A DNA stretch of 64,000 nt from Embiotoca jacksoni (taxonomy: Eukaryota > Chordata > Actinopteri > Embiotocidae), in NCBI GenBank assembly GCA_022577435.1, contig JAKOON010000005.1:21322224-21386223 (forward strand). The letters are read 5' to 3'. The translations under genes were made by a program, and so were the position numbers. Under the pieces are notes generated by a model. That model saw only the letters and a program-made list of their open reading frames with translations, made no database searches and had not been told where the DNA came from. This document shows positions 1 to 12,059 of the stretch, one piece after another (the stretch's first letter is position 1; each line of letters opens with the position of its first letter).

Positions 1-789
1 ACTGATGCTTTTACTGTGATGAAAGCTAACATTTAACTGCTCACATTAAATTAGCGAGGAAAAGGCATCGGGCATGTTTGCATCTTGGGGCAGTGGGAAG
101 GTTGCTTTACAAATTGTTCCACAAGTTATAAAACATATTGACTGTGTAGGCACATTAAACTCATCTGCATTTGCATTTCCTGTCAACTACTGTATATTTT
201 ATTGATAGTACATCACTGATCTTCAACTGAATAATATACAATTATTCTACCATATTATTTATTGTCCATACTGCCCATAATATTGCCCTGTATAGTACAT
301 TTTGTTTCATTTGCCATGACAATGACCTTTAACCTGATTTAACAATTTAAAACAATTAAATATAAACTAGCTTTGATTAATAAACCATTTTAATATAATA
401 TTTTGTATGTATTAGTATGTATAAATGTATATATATTTATATAATGAATACTGTATTACAATTTTAGGGAGCTTTATTGCACAAAACAATTCAATTTAAT
501 CTATTATAAGAACCAAATCAAGTGGCTGAGTGTCATTTACAATATAACAAATACATTTAATCATTATTTATCATTTAAATATTAGTCTATCACTTGAAAG
601 AATGACACGATATTGATCATTTAATAGCTAAAATACAGCAAAGTCACAACTTTCAATCGAAATATGACAATGATATATCAAAACTAAAATGTGCAGGATA
701 AACTCGATGAAAATGACTTCACCTGAAACATGTTTGATGACATTATTAGCATGTTATTCACGTAGTTTGTGGTTTTGCGGCTTGTAATA
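1..789. other. AT-rich 5' flank of tshz3
   Basis: AT-rich single-copy-looking sequence upstream of tshz3, with several short ATTTA and TATATA stretches. I see no credible coding frame, RNA gene or repeat boundary. It may hold distal promoter elements, but nothing specific can be supported. Confidence 0.5.
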
Positions 790-1293
790 AACATCCTCCG
801 GTGTGTGATCATCAACGAAGAGCTCCTGGGCTGTGATTCATATGGAAATCAGAGGTAGGAGGACACTCGTGTTGGTGTCCGCCCCTCTCTGAGAAGTAAA
901 GAGTTAACGGAGCGGTGGGTTTGCCCATTCTCCTGCTGTGAGTGACGCGATCATCTCTCTTATCCCTCAACTTTGCCTGTTGCCAGACCAGGCAGCCGAG
1001 GTGGACGCTGGCTTTCACCGCTGACATACTCAACGCGATCACAGCAAAACAATTCACATCCCCACGCCTTATTTATTTATTCTCCCGCTGACTTTTCACC
1101 GCAGGCTGCTATTCCGTAACGATGATGTTTAGTTTTTCTTTCCATCGGACTCCCCGATGTTGTGCAGTCTACTACACGAAGGCGTGAATCTTTTTTTGAG
1201 TAGAGGTGGATCTTCCCGGATACGGCGAGGGGGTAGCTCTATGAAATAAAAAAAAAAAAGAAGACTTTCACGGAAATCCCCACAAATAAAAAA
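790..1293 (+). promoter_or_regulatory. tshz3: tshz3 promoter and 5' leader region
   Basis: Base composition shifts from AT-rich to more GC- and CpG-containing sequence about 500 bp before the tshz3 start codon, as expected of a vertebrate promoter and 5' untranslated region. No canonical TATA box is obvious, and the transcription start cannot be placed from sequence alone. The last 50 bases before the start are A-rich, with A at position -3, which is a favourable initiation context. The placement is inferred from its position in front of coding exon 1. Confidence 0.5.
1122..1249 (+). promoter_or_regulatory. upstream ORFs in the tshz3 leader
   Basis: Two short upstream reading frames precede the tshz3 start. 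The first opens with two consecutive ATG codons at 1122-1127 and closes with TGA at 1185-1187, giving 21 codons. The second, at 1241-1249, is a minimal ATG-AAA-TAA. If transcription starts upstream of 1122 both would lie in the mRNA leader and could reduce or gate translation of the main frame. Their presence in the mRNA is inferred. Confidence 0.4.
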
Positions 1294-1333
1294 ATGCCAC
1301 GGAGGAAACAAGAAGCGCCCAAGCGCGCAGCAG
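1294..1333 (+). CDS. tshz3: tshz3 coding exon 1
   Basis: First coding exon of teashirt zinc finger homeobox 3. It encodes MPRRKQEAPKRAA plus the first base of the next codon, matching the short basic N terminus I recall for TSHZ proteins. The ATG has A at -3. The exon stops at 1333 directly before a strong donor (GTACGTG at 1334-1340), leaving phase 1. Joining to the acceptor at 13813 restores an alanine and continues AYSPEEL, as in other TSHZ3 proteins. A tiny first coding exon followed by one giant exon is the usual TSHZ gene structure. It is too short to be found by ORF length; N-terminal identity, phase and donor together support it. Confidence 0.9.
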
Positions 1334-2095
1334 GTACGTGTATCCAACTATAATGTGCGTAAAATGAGGTTTACTGTGACAAAGCTGCGGATGTTCCGTT
1401 TGTTTTGTAAAGCTCACTTTACAGTCACTGCATTTCCGTTTCCACTTTGTGTTTTTTTTTTTTTTTTTTGCTCTCTCTGTCTCTCACGATGCGCTTTGTC
1501 ACTCTTGGCTGCTCCTGCGAGACCTCATAGAAACTATCTCCTTTTTAAAGCGGATGTACAGTTTGTATACAACGTTTCTGCGTTTTTTTCGCTCCACACT
1601 GTGCAGCGATCGGATGAGTCGGCTGCTGTAAACTTTCGCTTCCTATTGTTCCAAACTTGAACCACTGATAGTTACCGATCGGTTTCTGCCATCCGAATAT
1701 GATCCGTAAGAGTAAACACTCTGAAAATAAGCGGTGTTTTCTTGGTGTTGAGTGCCCGAGGCGTGCCATAAGGGGAGCATAAGGGCTTTGTGCGCATTTG
1801 ATCCGAGCACATAACTTCTTCACACAAGCGGAAAAAAAGCTCTACCTCTGAGGTTTTTCTTTTCTTGGGATAAAATAAACAATTTGAGTGCAGACAATGG
1901 GGTTTCGTGGGCTGGAAGGAGTCATAATCGACAGTTGCCATGTCTGATTTGACGGTTGATTGATTGGCTGTCATGCGGCTTTGATCTGATCCTTCCCGAT
2001 TTGCATCAGAAAATCACTTCCCACCATGTGCTGCAGGCCCCTGACGTCACGTTTAAACCACTTTGAAAGGCCCTGTGTACTTTTTGCTCTCTCCC

Positions 2096-2098
<3 letters not shown>

Positions 2099-2172
<74 letters not shown>
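2099..2172. repeat. (GT)37 microsatellite
   Basis: Perfect GT dinucleotide array of 74 bp in tshz3 intron 1. A CA array on the same strand follows at 2350-2392, so the two are in inverted orientation about 180 bp apart. Confidence 0.97.
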
Positions 2173-2175
<3 letters not shown>

Positions 2176-2348
2176 TCTCTCTCTCTCTCACACACACACA
2201 CTTTCTATCACTCTGATGGTCAAGTGACTCACGAAAAAGTGAAAGAAGGGGGAGGACAAAGTGGTTTCACAGTGAGACATCACACACACAAACAGACACA
2301 CACTTCCAGCAGAGAACATCACACTCCCATGTGCACTTGTTCACTTTG

Positions 2349-2349
<1 letters not shown>

Positions 2350-2392
<43 letters not shown>
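2350..2392. repeat. (AC)n microsatellite
   Basis: Perfect AC array of about 43 bp, opposite in orientation to the GT array at 2099-2172. Confidence 0.95.
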
Positions 2393-2394
<2 letters not shown>

Positions 2395-2469
2395 CACACG
2401 CATACAGTGGGTAGAGGAGGCGGTAGGAGTGGGTTAGGGGTTGTAAAAGGAGCCGTGTGCTATGTAATG

Positions 2470-2720
2470 GAGGGGAGGAATGGGTTTGCTCTGTCAGACC
2501 GGGCCGTCACAACGGCTTTGTTTCATGTTTGATTTAATTGTCTCTCCCCTGACAGGCCCATTCATCAATGGCTTTAATGGTCAATCAGAGACAGGCTGAG
2601 TGAGTGCTCCCATTCTGTTTAGCCATAAGCTGGCCTGGGCTTTTATTTCATCAAAATGCCCCAGCCTAATGTACATGCTCACTGGCTCAGAGTGGCCGCG
2701 GGGAGCACATAAAGAATGAC
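2470..2720. promoter_or_regulatory. candidate intronic cis-regulatory block
   Basis: Complex, non-repetitive, balanced-composition sequence between microsatellites, with TAAT/ATTA-type homeodomain cores, CATCAAT motifs and TGACAGG. Such islands in low-complexity introns of developmental regulators are often conserved enhancers. This is pattern judgement only; conservation cannot be tested here. Confidence 0.25.
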
Positions 2721-3159
2721 TGAAAGCTTTCTGATTTCAGATCAGTGAGAAGGATATTTTTTTTTTCCATCCCCTCTTCTACTCTCTCCTCGCTGCTACA
2801 CTGCTGTTTCTCTGTTGACAAAAGGGAATAAAAGGCTGTAATATAGATCGTTTTGTGTTTTTAGAAAACAACTTTTTCTCCCTGAAACCACGCTTCTTTG
2901 TTCATTCATTCATCTATTCATTTCTTCATTTTTTCATGCTCCCCTTCCACCCCTGTCAGTCAGCCTGTGCAGCTGCAAGTTATAAAGTTGTCAACTGTTC
3001 AGTGGCACACAAAGGGTGATGATGAATTGATTGCAGCACAGAGCATGGTGATAGAGAGAGCAAAGAAAAGGATGACAGATGATGGGCCTTGATTAGGGAC
3101 TTAGGGGGAGAGTCAGCCCACTGCAACCTTGAGACTTGCATGAAAAATCTACCCCCCCT

Positions 3160-3172
3160 ACACACACACACA

Positions 3173-3261
<89 letters not shown>
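3160..3261. repeat. imperfect (CA)n microsatellite
   Basis: CA-dominated array of about 100 bp interrupted by TA units near 3179, 3204 and 3210. Confidence 0.95.
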
Positions 3262-3262
<1 letters not shown>

Positions 3263-3384
3263 AACACTCTGCTTTGCTCTCTCATTGTCTCCCAAACACA
3301 CACTCTCTCAGCTTCTCCCTCTCTTTCTTTCCTGTCTGAGAGGGCTTCTCTCTCCGCAGTAGAAAACTTGTTTTGCCTGCTTCA

Positions 3385-3560
3385 TTAGCGTTGGTCCAAT
3401 TAGCCGTGAGGCTGATGGAGTCCTGACAGGCCCTGTGATTGGAGATGACAAGCTCGGGGTGCCCAGCCCAATGAGGTTTGCCACCACTTTGATGTAATCA
3501 ACTTGATATTACACAGAGTCGCTTGCCTTTGGTTGTACTGTAACTCAATTTTCTGCTGCA
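3385..3560. promoter_or_regulatory. candidate intronic cis-regulatory block
   Basis: Single-copy, mixed-composition block with CCAATTAGC, TGACAGG and TGATGTAATCA-type motifs, followed by CAGGTG at the 3' edge. It reads like an enhancer island, but no function is established. Confidence 0.25.
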
Positions 3561-4137
3561 GGTGACAAATGGGCCTGCGTACCTGGGTCAGGTCTGAGTG
3601 CTCTTAACAACCAAGGGCAGCTGACCACGTAAACAGCCGAGCAAACACGAGATAGAGAGACTTTCCCGGCTGTGGAAATACAGTCCTCCTTCCTTCGTGG
3701 CTGGCGATTAGTTTTGCTACGAGCTCGGGGCCTGAAGCTGTCTAAACGGCTTCAGAAAGTTGAAATACTCCATCGACTTAACGGGAAGTCGACATCGGCC
3801 TTACAACATGTGGGCAAAGACGCGGATATTTCATTGGAATGTCGAAGCTGTACAGCATGTCTGCAGAGGGGATGCAGTGTATATACAGTATCCAGAGTGT
3901 TGCGTGTGTCAGTGCACTTAGATCACTAAAGAGAAATCCATCCTCCCTTTTTTCTCTGTCAGAAACTTTGTTTATTTGTGTAAGAGCAGACATGAGAGAG
4001 AGTCTGATATAGAAAGCGAGGGGTGGGGGAGTTGGTCTGATTTGGACAGGACTCCACAGCAACAGTTTCTTCTTTCTGCAGGGTCAGGATTACAGCTGCC
4101 AGACTGGCAGCCATCACTCATGTCTGCCTATGAGTGA

Positions 4138-4142
<5 letters not shown>

Positions 4143-4204
<62 letters not shown>
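4143..4204. repeat. (TG)31 microsatellite
   Basis: Perfect TG array of about 62 bp in tshz3 intron 1. Confidence 0.96.
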
Positions 4205-4207
<3 letters not shown>

Positions 4208-6025
4208 ACAAATCGGATTTGTTGGGTTTGGATATGCGTGTGTGGTTTGGCTTGCAATACTAATGAAAGGAATGGTAACTGTAGACCACCTGCTTGGGTC
4301 AGGCCATAATTCTCTGAACTCTGCAGGCCTAAAGTTTCTTCTTCTCTTCCTCCTGTCTTTCTCTGTCTTTGCACATCACCTGTGCAGCATGCGTGCATGC
4401 CAACCTAGAAACTCAAGACAAACATGGAAGGTTGACTCTCGTAAAGTCACGAGCATTTACAGCCCACCTTGCAGACACATGCACACATATGGCGACGGGC
4501 TTGTAAAAGCAGCGAGTGAAATGAAATGAGCTGCTTTTAGATCTGTCTGCCTTCTTGTTGTTTATGTGTGAAAAGCATGCCCTTACGGAAGCAGCAGGGG
4601 TTGCGCGAGTAGGGACTTAATTGTTCGACCGACATACACACTGACAGGGCCAGCGAGCTTTAACAACAATACGCCTCCGCTGGCGTTGTTTGCAGGTGTG
4701 AGCGATGCAAATGTTTTGGCCTTGCAGGCCTCGTTGCTAATGAAAGTCCTGTAGCTGGATTCCGGTGAGGTTGAGTCACGTCTGTGATCTATGTGTCTGA
4801 TAAGTGCATACCTAATGAGGCTGAGCACCAGTGGAAGGAGGAGGAGGACAGTTAACAGAATGTTTCCCACAGGTATTGACAGACGCCTTTTTGTTTTTGC
4901 CATAGGCCTTGACTCCATAAATCCTGCCTGTATAATGATAACAGTGCCACCCTGCCAGCAAGTGACTGAAAGAGAGAGTGTAAGAGAGAAAGAGGGCAGA
5001 GGGGGAGGAAGAGGAGGAGGTTCTGGTGGTGGGGACGATGAGGAGAAAAAGAGCGGGGGCGTTGAAATGGGCCTTCTCTCCTTTTTAGCACACACTTGGC
5101 AGATGTCAAGCCATAGGGTTGGGCTCTAGGAGTGAAAGAGGAGTGTAAGTGCTGTAGTAGTGTCACAAATAGAAAACCGTTAGCCATCCACTCTTCTCTT
5201 TCAGCTTTCAGTGTGCTTTCAGCCGAGGTTTTCAGCCGAGACTGCTGTCTGGGCACTGACTCGGAGGCTTTGTAAAAATAGTCCCACCGCTGTTGTGATA
5301 GATGCAGCTGCACTGTGGCGACAATTGGGACAGGCTGGAACCCTCCAAACCCCACCACCCAACCAGCCTCTCTCCGTCTCCTGCCCCTCCCAGAGGTACA
5401 GAGAGAGCGTTAGAGCCTGGTGGGATGTGTGCTCTTTTCGGGGGGAAACTGAGCTGCTCCAGTCTTCAGGGGTCCTGAAACCCAATCCAGGAGGAGAATA
5501 GCCCAGCCATGCCAGAGAGCCGATTTCCTTTTCAACAGAGTCATTTATCACTGACCCACCCTTCGCTTCTGACACGGTGACGTGTGTCATTTATCAAACA
5601 GGCTTTACCAGACACACAGAGAAGGGAGGTGGATAGCGGGCAGAGAGGAAGAGAAAGAGAGAGTGAAAGACGGGAAAACAAGACATAGAGTGGACTGAGA
5701 GAAACAAAGAGAAGGAGAATGAGGTGTGGGAGTCGGTGCAGAGAGACACACAAAAACTGTCACTCGTTTATGAGGAGTTTTTCCAGGGAAGAGTGAGTTT
5801 TCCTGAAAGCCTTGAGGAGAAGCGTCTGGGAGGGGAGATTTTTTCGAGATGACAGGGAGGATTGAGTTACCTCGAGTTGTGTTTTGATGAGTGACAGAAT
5901 GTTCTTCCATGACACGTCTCTAGATGTCTGAATGAAGGGGAGAAATATGCTTTGTGAGTACACAAGTCCGACAAGTGTGTTGGTGTTGTTTACTCATAAT
6001 GTATGCACAACAAACACACGTAAAG

Positions 6026-6074
6026 GTGTGTGTGTGTGTGTGCGCGCACGCGCATGCGCATGCATATGCATGTG
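6026..6074. repeat. 49-bp alternating purine-pyrimidine tract
   Basis: Every base from 6026 to 6074 alternates purine and pyrimidine. It begins with GT units, passes through GCGCGC and GCGCATGCGC and ends in ATATGCATGTG. Alternating GC/GT runs are the classical left-handed Z-DNA-forming sequence. A plain GT array follows at 6101-6132. Confidence 0.9.
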
Positions 6075-6098
6075 GCCATATGGCGTCAATGTTTAATG

Positions 6099-6100
<2 letters not shown>

Positions 6101-6132
<32 letters not shown>
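6101..6132. repeat. (GT)16 microsatellite
   Basis: Perfect GT array immediately downstream of the mixed alternating tract at 6026-6074. Confidence 0.95.
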
Positions 6133-6136
<4 letters not shown>

Positions 6137-6149
6137 CTCCCTGATGAAC

Positions 6150-6480
6150 AGGGCTGACAGGTATCACTCATGCAGCAGCCTGGCCTTTAAATGAACCCAA
6201 GCAGCTCTGCTCTCCCGTGGCCCTAACAGGCTCTCTCCAAGATGGATGCTTCTTTAAAAATCAGATTAATGATGGATACCAGGCTTATAGTGCCATTTAT
6301 CATGAAGAATATTATTTAGGCCGGCCGTGTATGGCTGTAACTGGAGAGCCAGGACGAGAAGAAGCAGGGTGGAAAGCCTTAGACAGACACTCACTGTGTG
6401 ATGGATGGCTGAGCGCTCTCTCTGAGTGTTACTAGACACCAGTGCCGCAGCAGTAAGCCATAATCAGATAGCCCAGGGAT
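6150..6480. promoter_or_regulatory. candidate intronic cis-regulatory block
   Basis: Complex non-repetitive sequence with homeodomain-type cores (CAGATTAATGATGGAT), TTTATCATG and an ATTTAGGCCGGCC segment. Its texture is unlike the surrounding CA-rich and AT-rich DNA. Enhancer function is inferred, not shown. Confidence 0.28.
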
Positions 6481-9400
6481 GTTTATCCCGCAACTACACT
6501 ACCCAGATTGCCTTGCCTGGAGAGTTGCTTTATGAAAGGTGTAGACTACAGTCTGTCTTTAAAAAGTTAGTGGAATCATGAAAAAAAAAAAACTTGAGGC
6601 ACTGAAGGGCATATAGAAGCCTCTATAGAGTTTATGGCAATTATACATTATAAAATGATCTGTTGTATCCAATATAACTGCCTGTAATGATTACCCAGAA
6701 ATTTCCTTTAGTTTTGCCCAGAAGAGTCCCCAGACCCGCATCATTCCCCAACAATCATGAATAAAAGTACAGTAAGAGGTCAAGGCGAGGCCAGCTCTGC
6801 TGCTGCTACAGAAAATGGAAAAAAAAAAAAAAAACAGTTGTTTTGTTTTTTTCTGTCCTCTTCTTGTTCCCTTCTCTGTCTCCTACCTCCTCCTCCTCCT
6901 CCTACACACTACTGTGATTTATGGTGGCCATCCATCTTAAGGCTGCGTCCATCACCTCCTCGTTGCTAGGCAATCATGGCAGCAGCTGTGTGTTGAGAGA
7001 GGGGTTTGGTCGTTCCACTTCCCGGCCCAGATTTCCCTTTGCCCTGTACCCTGTACCCTAAGTTTCAACTTTTAAAAACAGCCCTGGTTAGTTGCAGCTA
7101 TAAAACTAAAAGTTCATCTCGGAGCCCACCTTTTAACTTTAACCCCAGAGTAGCTCCAAATCCAGACGTCATTAACTGTATTTCAGTAGTAACCAACCTT
7201 AATCGCAGGCCTACAGTAATGCAGGTCCCAAAACAATGAAGAAAAAAAATAATTTTTTTTAGCTAATATTTTTCTGTCCTATTTCGCAGTCATGTTAATA
7301 TTTTACACAACTTGCTTGTAGTGAAGCAAGAACACAACCACAAAAAAATGTGATACTTATATGCCATGCCAGGGGCAGGTGTTATGGAGACAATCTTTTT
7401 GACAAAATACCTGAATATTGCAACAATATTGCAAAGAGACTATAAAATATTGCCTTAGTCTGACACCCCCAAGGTATAACGGACAGTTTTAACACTTACT
7501 TTATACAGCACAGAAAACAGGTTGAGATCGGACATGTTTAAAAAAGGTTCCAGTTTAATCCAGTTATGAAAACACTTTGTTTGGGGTGGAAAGAAATACA
7601 ACTTTAATCAGTTAACTCTAATCTACTGTACTTACTGCAGTTATTTTGCAGCCAGTGTTGCAATATAATAACAAGTATAACAGACCATTTAGGGACACTC
7701 ATCTACATTTCTAAATAGTTAACTTTAAATTATTGGGTTAAAAATGTACATGTTGTTCACTTGTGTTTTCTTCAGGTTGAGGTATAAATCTGCTGATTCA
7801 CTGGAAAAATGCCAGCAAGCAAAGTGATATAATAGTAGGAATTTAGAATGAACAGTAAATAAGAATCCAAAATGTCAAAAAATTAGAGCAACTGTATTGT
7901 AGTATTCGGCCTGGCTCGCCTAAAATATCCGTGGCTCAGTTCTGGCCTCGCTTTTAGCCGTCCGTCCAACCGTTTTGCACCATTCACACAGCCGGGTGAC
8001 CTTTTAACAACATTGTTATGAGGCCTAAACAGTTTGAGGAATGTGGGTAAAAGGAGCAGTTTGTGCGTCATGGAACTGCGTGAGTAAGGCATAGTGTAGA
8101 AAGAGTGATAGAAAGCAGGAGGCAGAGATATGGGATAGTTGAAGGAAGTTTGACTGACTACGTATCATCAGACGAGACCGGCTCGGTGTGCGTGTTGGAC
8201 TGGAACATCATCTTCCTGTGGCGTCTCAATCTTTTTGACTGCCCTTGGTTCTGCACCTGTGGAAACACTGTTGATTTTTTTGTTTGTTTCCATTTTGTTT
8301 ATCGCTTATTGTGGCTTCTTCAAACTGGGACTTTATGATTTCAGAGTAAGCAACAGGAGGCCTTTATGCGTTTGTGGCTCGTCTGGTGTCAGATAAACTA
8401 GAAGAATTTTCAGGTCTTGACGGTCTGTATGTGCAGCTGGCAGCTTTTGAGGTCCAGTCATAACACAACAAACGGAGCAGAGGGTTGAATCTATTCATTT
8501 TCTCTCTCTCTTTCTCTCTCCTCTAACTAAGTGCATTGACAAGGTTCAGCCCTAAGCTTTGCCCGGGGCCAGAATGATCTCTCTGTTTTTCCCATCTCCC
8601 ATATCACACATCCTGCACTACAATCGGCGGACACAATGTATTCACAATGCCATCAGGGGGTAGAGAACACACACAAATAAAATCCAACAAAGACATTCAT
8701 GATCGCCTGTAACATGATAGCCTGTATAAGCACAACATAGCGGCACAGTTATGTATTCAAAATCTAGAAAGTGAGCTGCACGAGACAGCCGTCTCTGGTC
8801 ACATCTGAAAAAGCGACTTATGTCAGAGCTTGTTAATTTTTAAAATGACCACAGATCACCTGTTACATTTTTTTCTCGTGGGACTTTCAGCCAGCTTGTA
8901 AGGATCAAAGGGAAAAGAGGCAAAGAACTAAGTTTGATTGAGTGTGTTACTTTGACAAATGTGTACAAGAGAAAGGCATTTTAGGTATGTTACTGATCTG
9001 CTGCTATTTTGACAGAATGGGGCTGTTTTGGACTAAATTATTCTAATCTATTTTAAGAGTTTTAGACTGCTGGGAAACTTGAGAGAGAATAAAAGGGAGC
9101 AGTTGGTGACTTTTTTTTGTGTGATTGAAAATGAGGTGACTTCCTGTCCTTTAGTGTTCTGGAGCTGTTTCCTCTCAGTAAGAGCCCCCCGCTGAGGGGC
9201 CGTGTTGGTTTAAGGGCGTCAAGGTCCAGTTAAAATACTGTACACATGTCAAGACACGCACGTCATGTTGTGATACAGTTTAACTCTCTCCTCTCAGAGC
9301 CTTGCTTTCTGATCTTCTGAATTTCCCAGCCAACATGTGATCAAAGGCCGTGGAAGATATGTTTAACCTCCGTTTGTCTTTTCTATATTTTTGGTAATAA

Positions 9401-10199
9401 TATTAAACAATAATCTTGTCCATAAGAAAAAAAAATGACTATCATCCAGAGTTGTAGAATTTATAGTTTCATTTTTCCTTTTTTTATTTGGTTGTTGTCT
9501 TTAAACAAAGTTGTAAAAGTTTTTACTTTACAGTAAGTTATAAGAGACCACCCATGTGAACAGCTTCCTGTTCCCTCCCGCAATCTCAGTTGTGTTTTTA
9601 TGCACTGTACAGTTATCTAATGACAAAGTTACTAGAAGATAATTAAGCTCCAAAACATATTTAAACAATACTTAGAATAGTGTTAATATTTTTTTTATTT
9701 TCCTAAAAAGATGTTAATAAAGCATTCTTATTTCTCTTTTCTATCTGCATGATGAAATATCATGTGTACACTGAATTTATATTATAGATTATAATGCTTC
9801 ATGATTGGCCTAAGAACGATTTTTAGAGATAATTTCTCATAATGATGGGTGTATGTCAGTTAAAACAGGTCTTTTTCTCACCATATTTTTTCATTTAATT
9901 TTTACGGAAATAAACACAGATAGGATGCTTTTTTAAAAAAAAAAAAAAATTATATTCAGACATCTGTTGTGCATGCCGCTCTTTTTAAGGGGAAAAAAAA
10001 AAAATCACAGATGAAATATTGTACTCATGATGACCACACAAAGGACTCCCCTTTTTTTAAATCACGATGCCTCCGGCAAGGTTGTGTTTTTGACCAAGCA
10101 GTCATTTGAGTATGAGGGTCAGACACAGGTAGAGCTTTTAATGACACATCCTGTTTACCCTGCTTCTGTTGGGTGTGATCCGGCTCCCAGACTGTTTCC

Positions 10200-10400
10200 C
10201 CAGCTGTGGAGGTCAGATCAGGAATATTCCCACAGGTCATCAAGGGGCTGATTTAAGGAAAATAGGCTCTGAATTTAGCTGCAGCTACATGAAGAGACAT
10301 TGGATTGTGTTTTCACAAATTTACACTCCCTTAAGAATATGCAAATGTTTATGCAGATTCAGTTGTTTGCCTTTTGTTCCGGGGATAATTGCCCAAACAT
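10200..10400. promoter_or_regulatory. candidate enhancer with octamer and SOX-type sites
   Basis: Contains a perfect POU octamer ATGCAAAT at 10339-10346. About 25 bp downstream lies CCTTTTGTTCC, whose complement includes the SOX-type core AACAAAAG. Flanking sequence is complex (GGAATATTCC, GGGATAATTGCCC). Octamer plus SOX pairs are typical of neural progenitor enhancers, which fits a neural regulator such as tshz3, but this remains an inference. Confidence 0.3.
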
Positions 10401-11229
10401 GCAGTGAAAGTGCAAAGATTTCCTCTTCGGGAACACACGCTGGATTTTTTTTTTTTTTTTTCATGCATACGCGGCTCGGTTTATAACACGGCATCAAAAA
10501 GCAGACAATGAGGAGAAATAACCTATAGGACAGAGGAAAAGAGACACAGAGAGAGACACTGTAAGCCTCTGCTTTAGAGGCAGCCACAGCACCTTCCTGC
10601 TTAATCACCTCCTGTCCCTGCCCTCTCTGTTGTTCCTGATCGTCAGAGCAGCACTGCAGTATTTCTATCAGATGATCTCTCCCTCCTCGTCTGCGGCCCT
10701 TATGTTTATGAAAATGATACTCCACAGGAATGCCTCCTGCATGCCAAGATGTCACTGTCTTTCCTCATCGCTTGCATCTACGTGCGTGTACGAGTGCGTT
10801 TGTGTGTGGGGGGGGGGGGTGTCATAACTGACTGACTAGCTTTATTTATAATTACGTGGGGGAGTATTTGAGGTTGCGTATGTTCAGGTGAAATGTGTGT
10901 TTTCGGCATTATGTGAGACTTCCATTTTTCTGCAGCTTCTGTGTTTGTGTGGATTTGTTATTGCTATTTCTGTGTGAGCTGTGACTGAGATGTTGATTGT
11001 GTGAGAAGTGCACCTCCCACCCTTCTTATCCAACTCCCCCCCCCCTCAAGGAATCATTCATGGAACCTAATGATTCTTGTCTTTTCCCCACATGGCATCA
11101 ACTCAGTTTATCATTACTAGAACACACACCCTTGCTTTCTTATTCTCTTTCTCACACCCACACACGCACTGGGAAAATTTATACATTGGCCCTACACCAT
11201 ATGCTTAGATATTAGTTAAGACTGCATCC

Positions 11230-11500
11230 AAGAATATTGTTGTATTCCTAATTTATTCTAAGGGAGCCTCCATACTCCCATCACCTTTTATTAGCTTGAT
11301 AAATCACCTCTGTTGTCAGTCAAGGCAGGGAGAATAATTGGATGTGGTTGTCGCCCTGTGTGATGGATTATCAGTCATTGGGGATTAAATTAACAGATAG
11401 TGCTCAGACATAATGGTTTTTGTTTTGCATTTTAAATTGCCTGGGAGCACGGTTTGACTCTATAGGTTTTTATAGCCGGTCCTTTTGGACTTCTCTCCGC
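11230..11500. promoter_or_regulatory. candidate intronic cis-regulatory block
   Basis: Mixed-composition sequence rich in homeodomain and GATA-like cores (AGCTTGATAAATCACC, GAATAATTGGATG, GGATTATCAGTC, GGATTAAATTAAC) with TTGTCAGTCAA. It resembles conserved non-coding DNA near developmental genes; conservation cannot be checked here. Confidence 0.3.
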
Positions 11501-12059
11501 CTCTCTGTGCTATCAGGGGCTTAATGTCAAATGAACAATAACCTATAGGGCTGCAGCGCTATTAGTATGAAATGTAAAACATTTACTGCCAGGTTAAAGT
11601 ACATACAGTGGCTTGGGAAAGCGTATGAATGTGATGGCATGACATGAAATTGGATATAGCAATAGTTTGATGAAATGGCGAGACAATGTGAAGAAATATG
11701 TGGAATATTTTGTTGTTGAGGAAGAGAAAAGGTGACCTGACAACTTGGTCAAGCAACGTGCCAGGCTCGCCTGATGCAAGCTGACATCCGTGACCAGCTC
11801 GTCAGGACACAAACACATTAACTAGCTCGTCTTGGCCGGATTTTCTCTTTCAAATCAGAATCCGACACGAATACCTTGCAGAGGAGACGCAGAAGAGAAA
11901 GTGAAGCGAGAGGAAAGGCGGTGTGGGAAGTCACTAGAGTACTGGTAGCATATCTCCTCTTGCATGTTTGCCCGTGCGTGAGCGATTTACCTCCTCGCCC
12001 GCTTCTGCATTCTCCCAGACCCCTCCCTCCCTTCCTCCCTCCCTTCCACGTCCGCATTA

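Noticed and set aside
1971..2349. Frames of repeated HT or VC residues over CA/GT arrays here and at many other sites
   Set aside because: They are translations of dinucleotide microsatellites, not genes.
4583..5358. Frames of 112-170 codons in tshz3 intron 1
   Set aside because: Low-complexity proline/serine or GGR-rich translations of purine-rich DNA, overlapping on both strands, with no domain or splice context.
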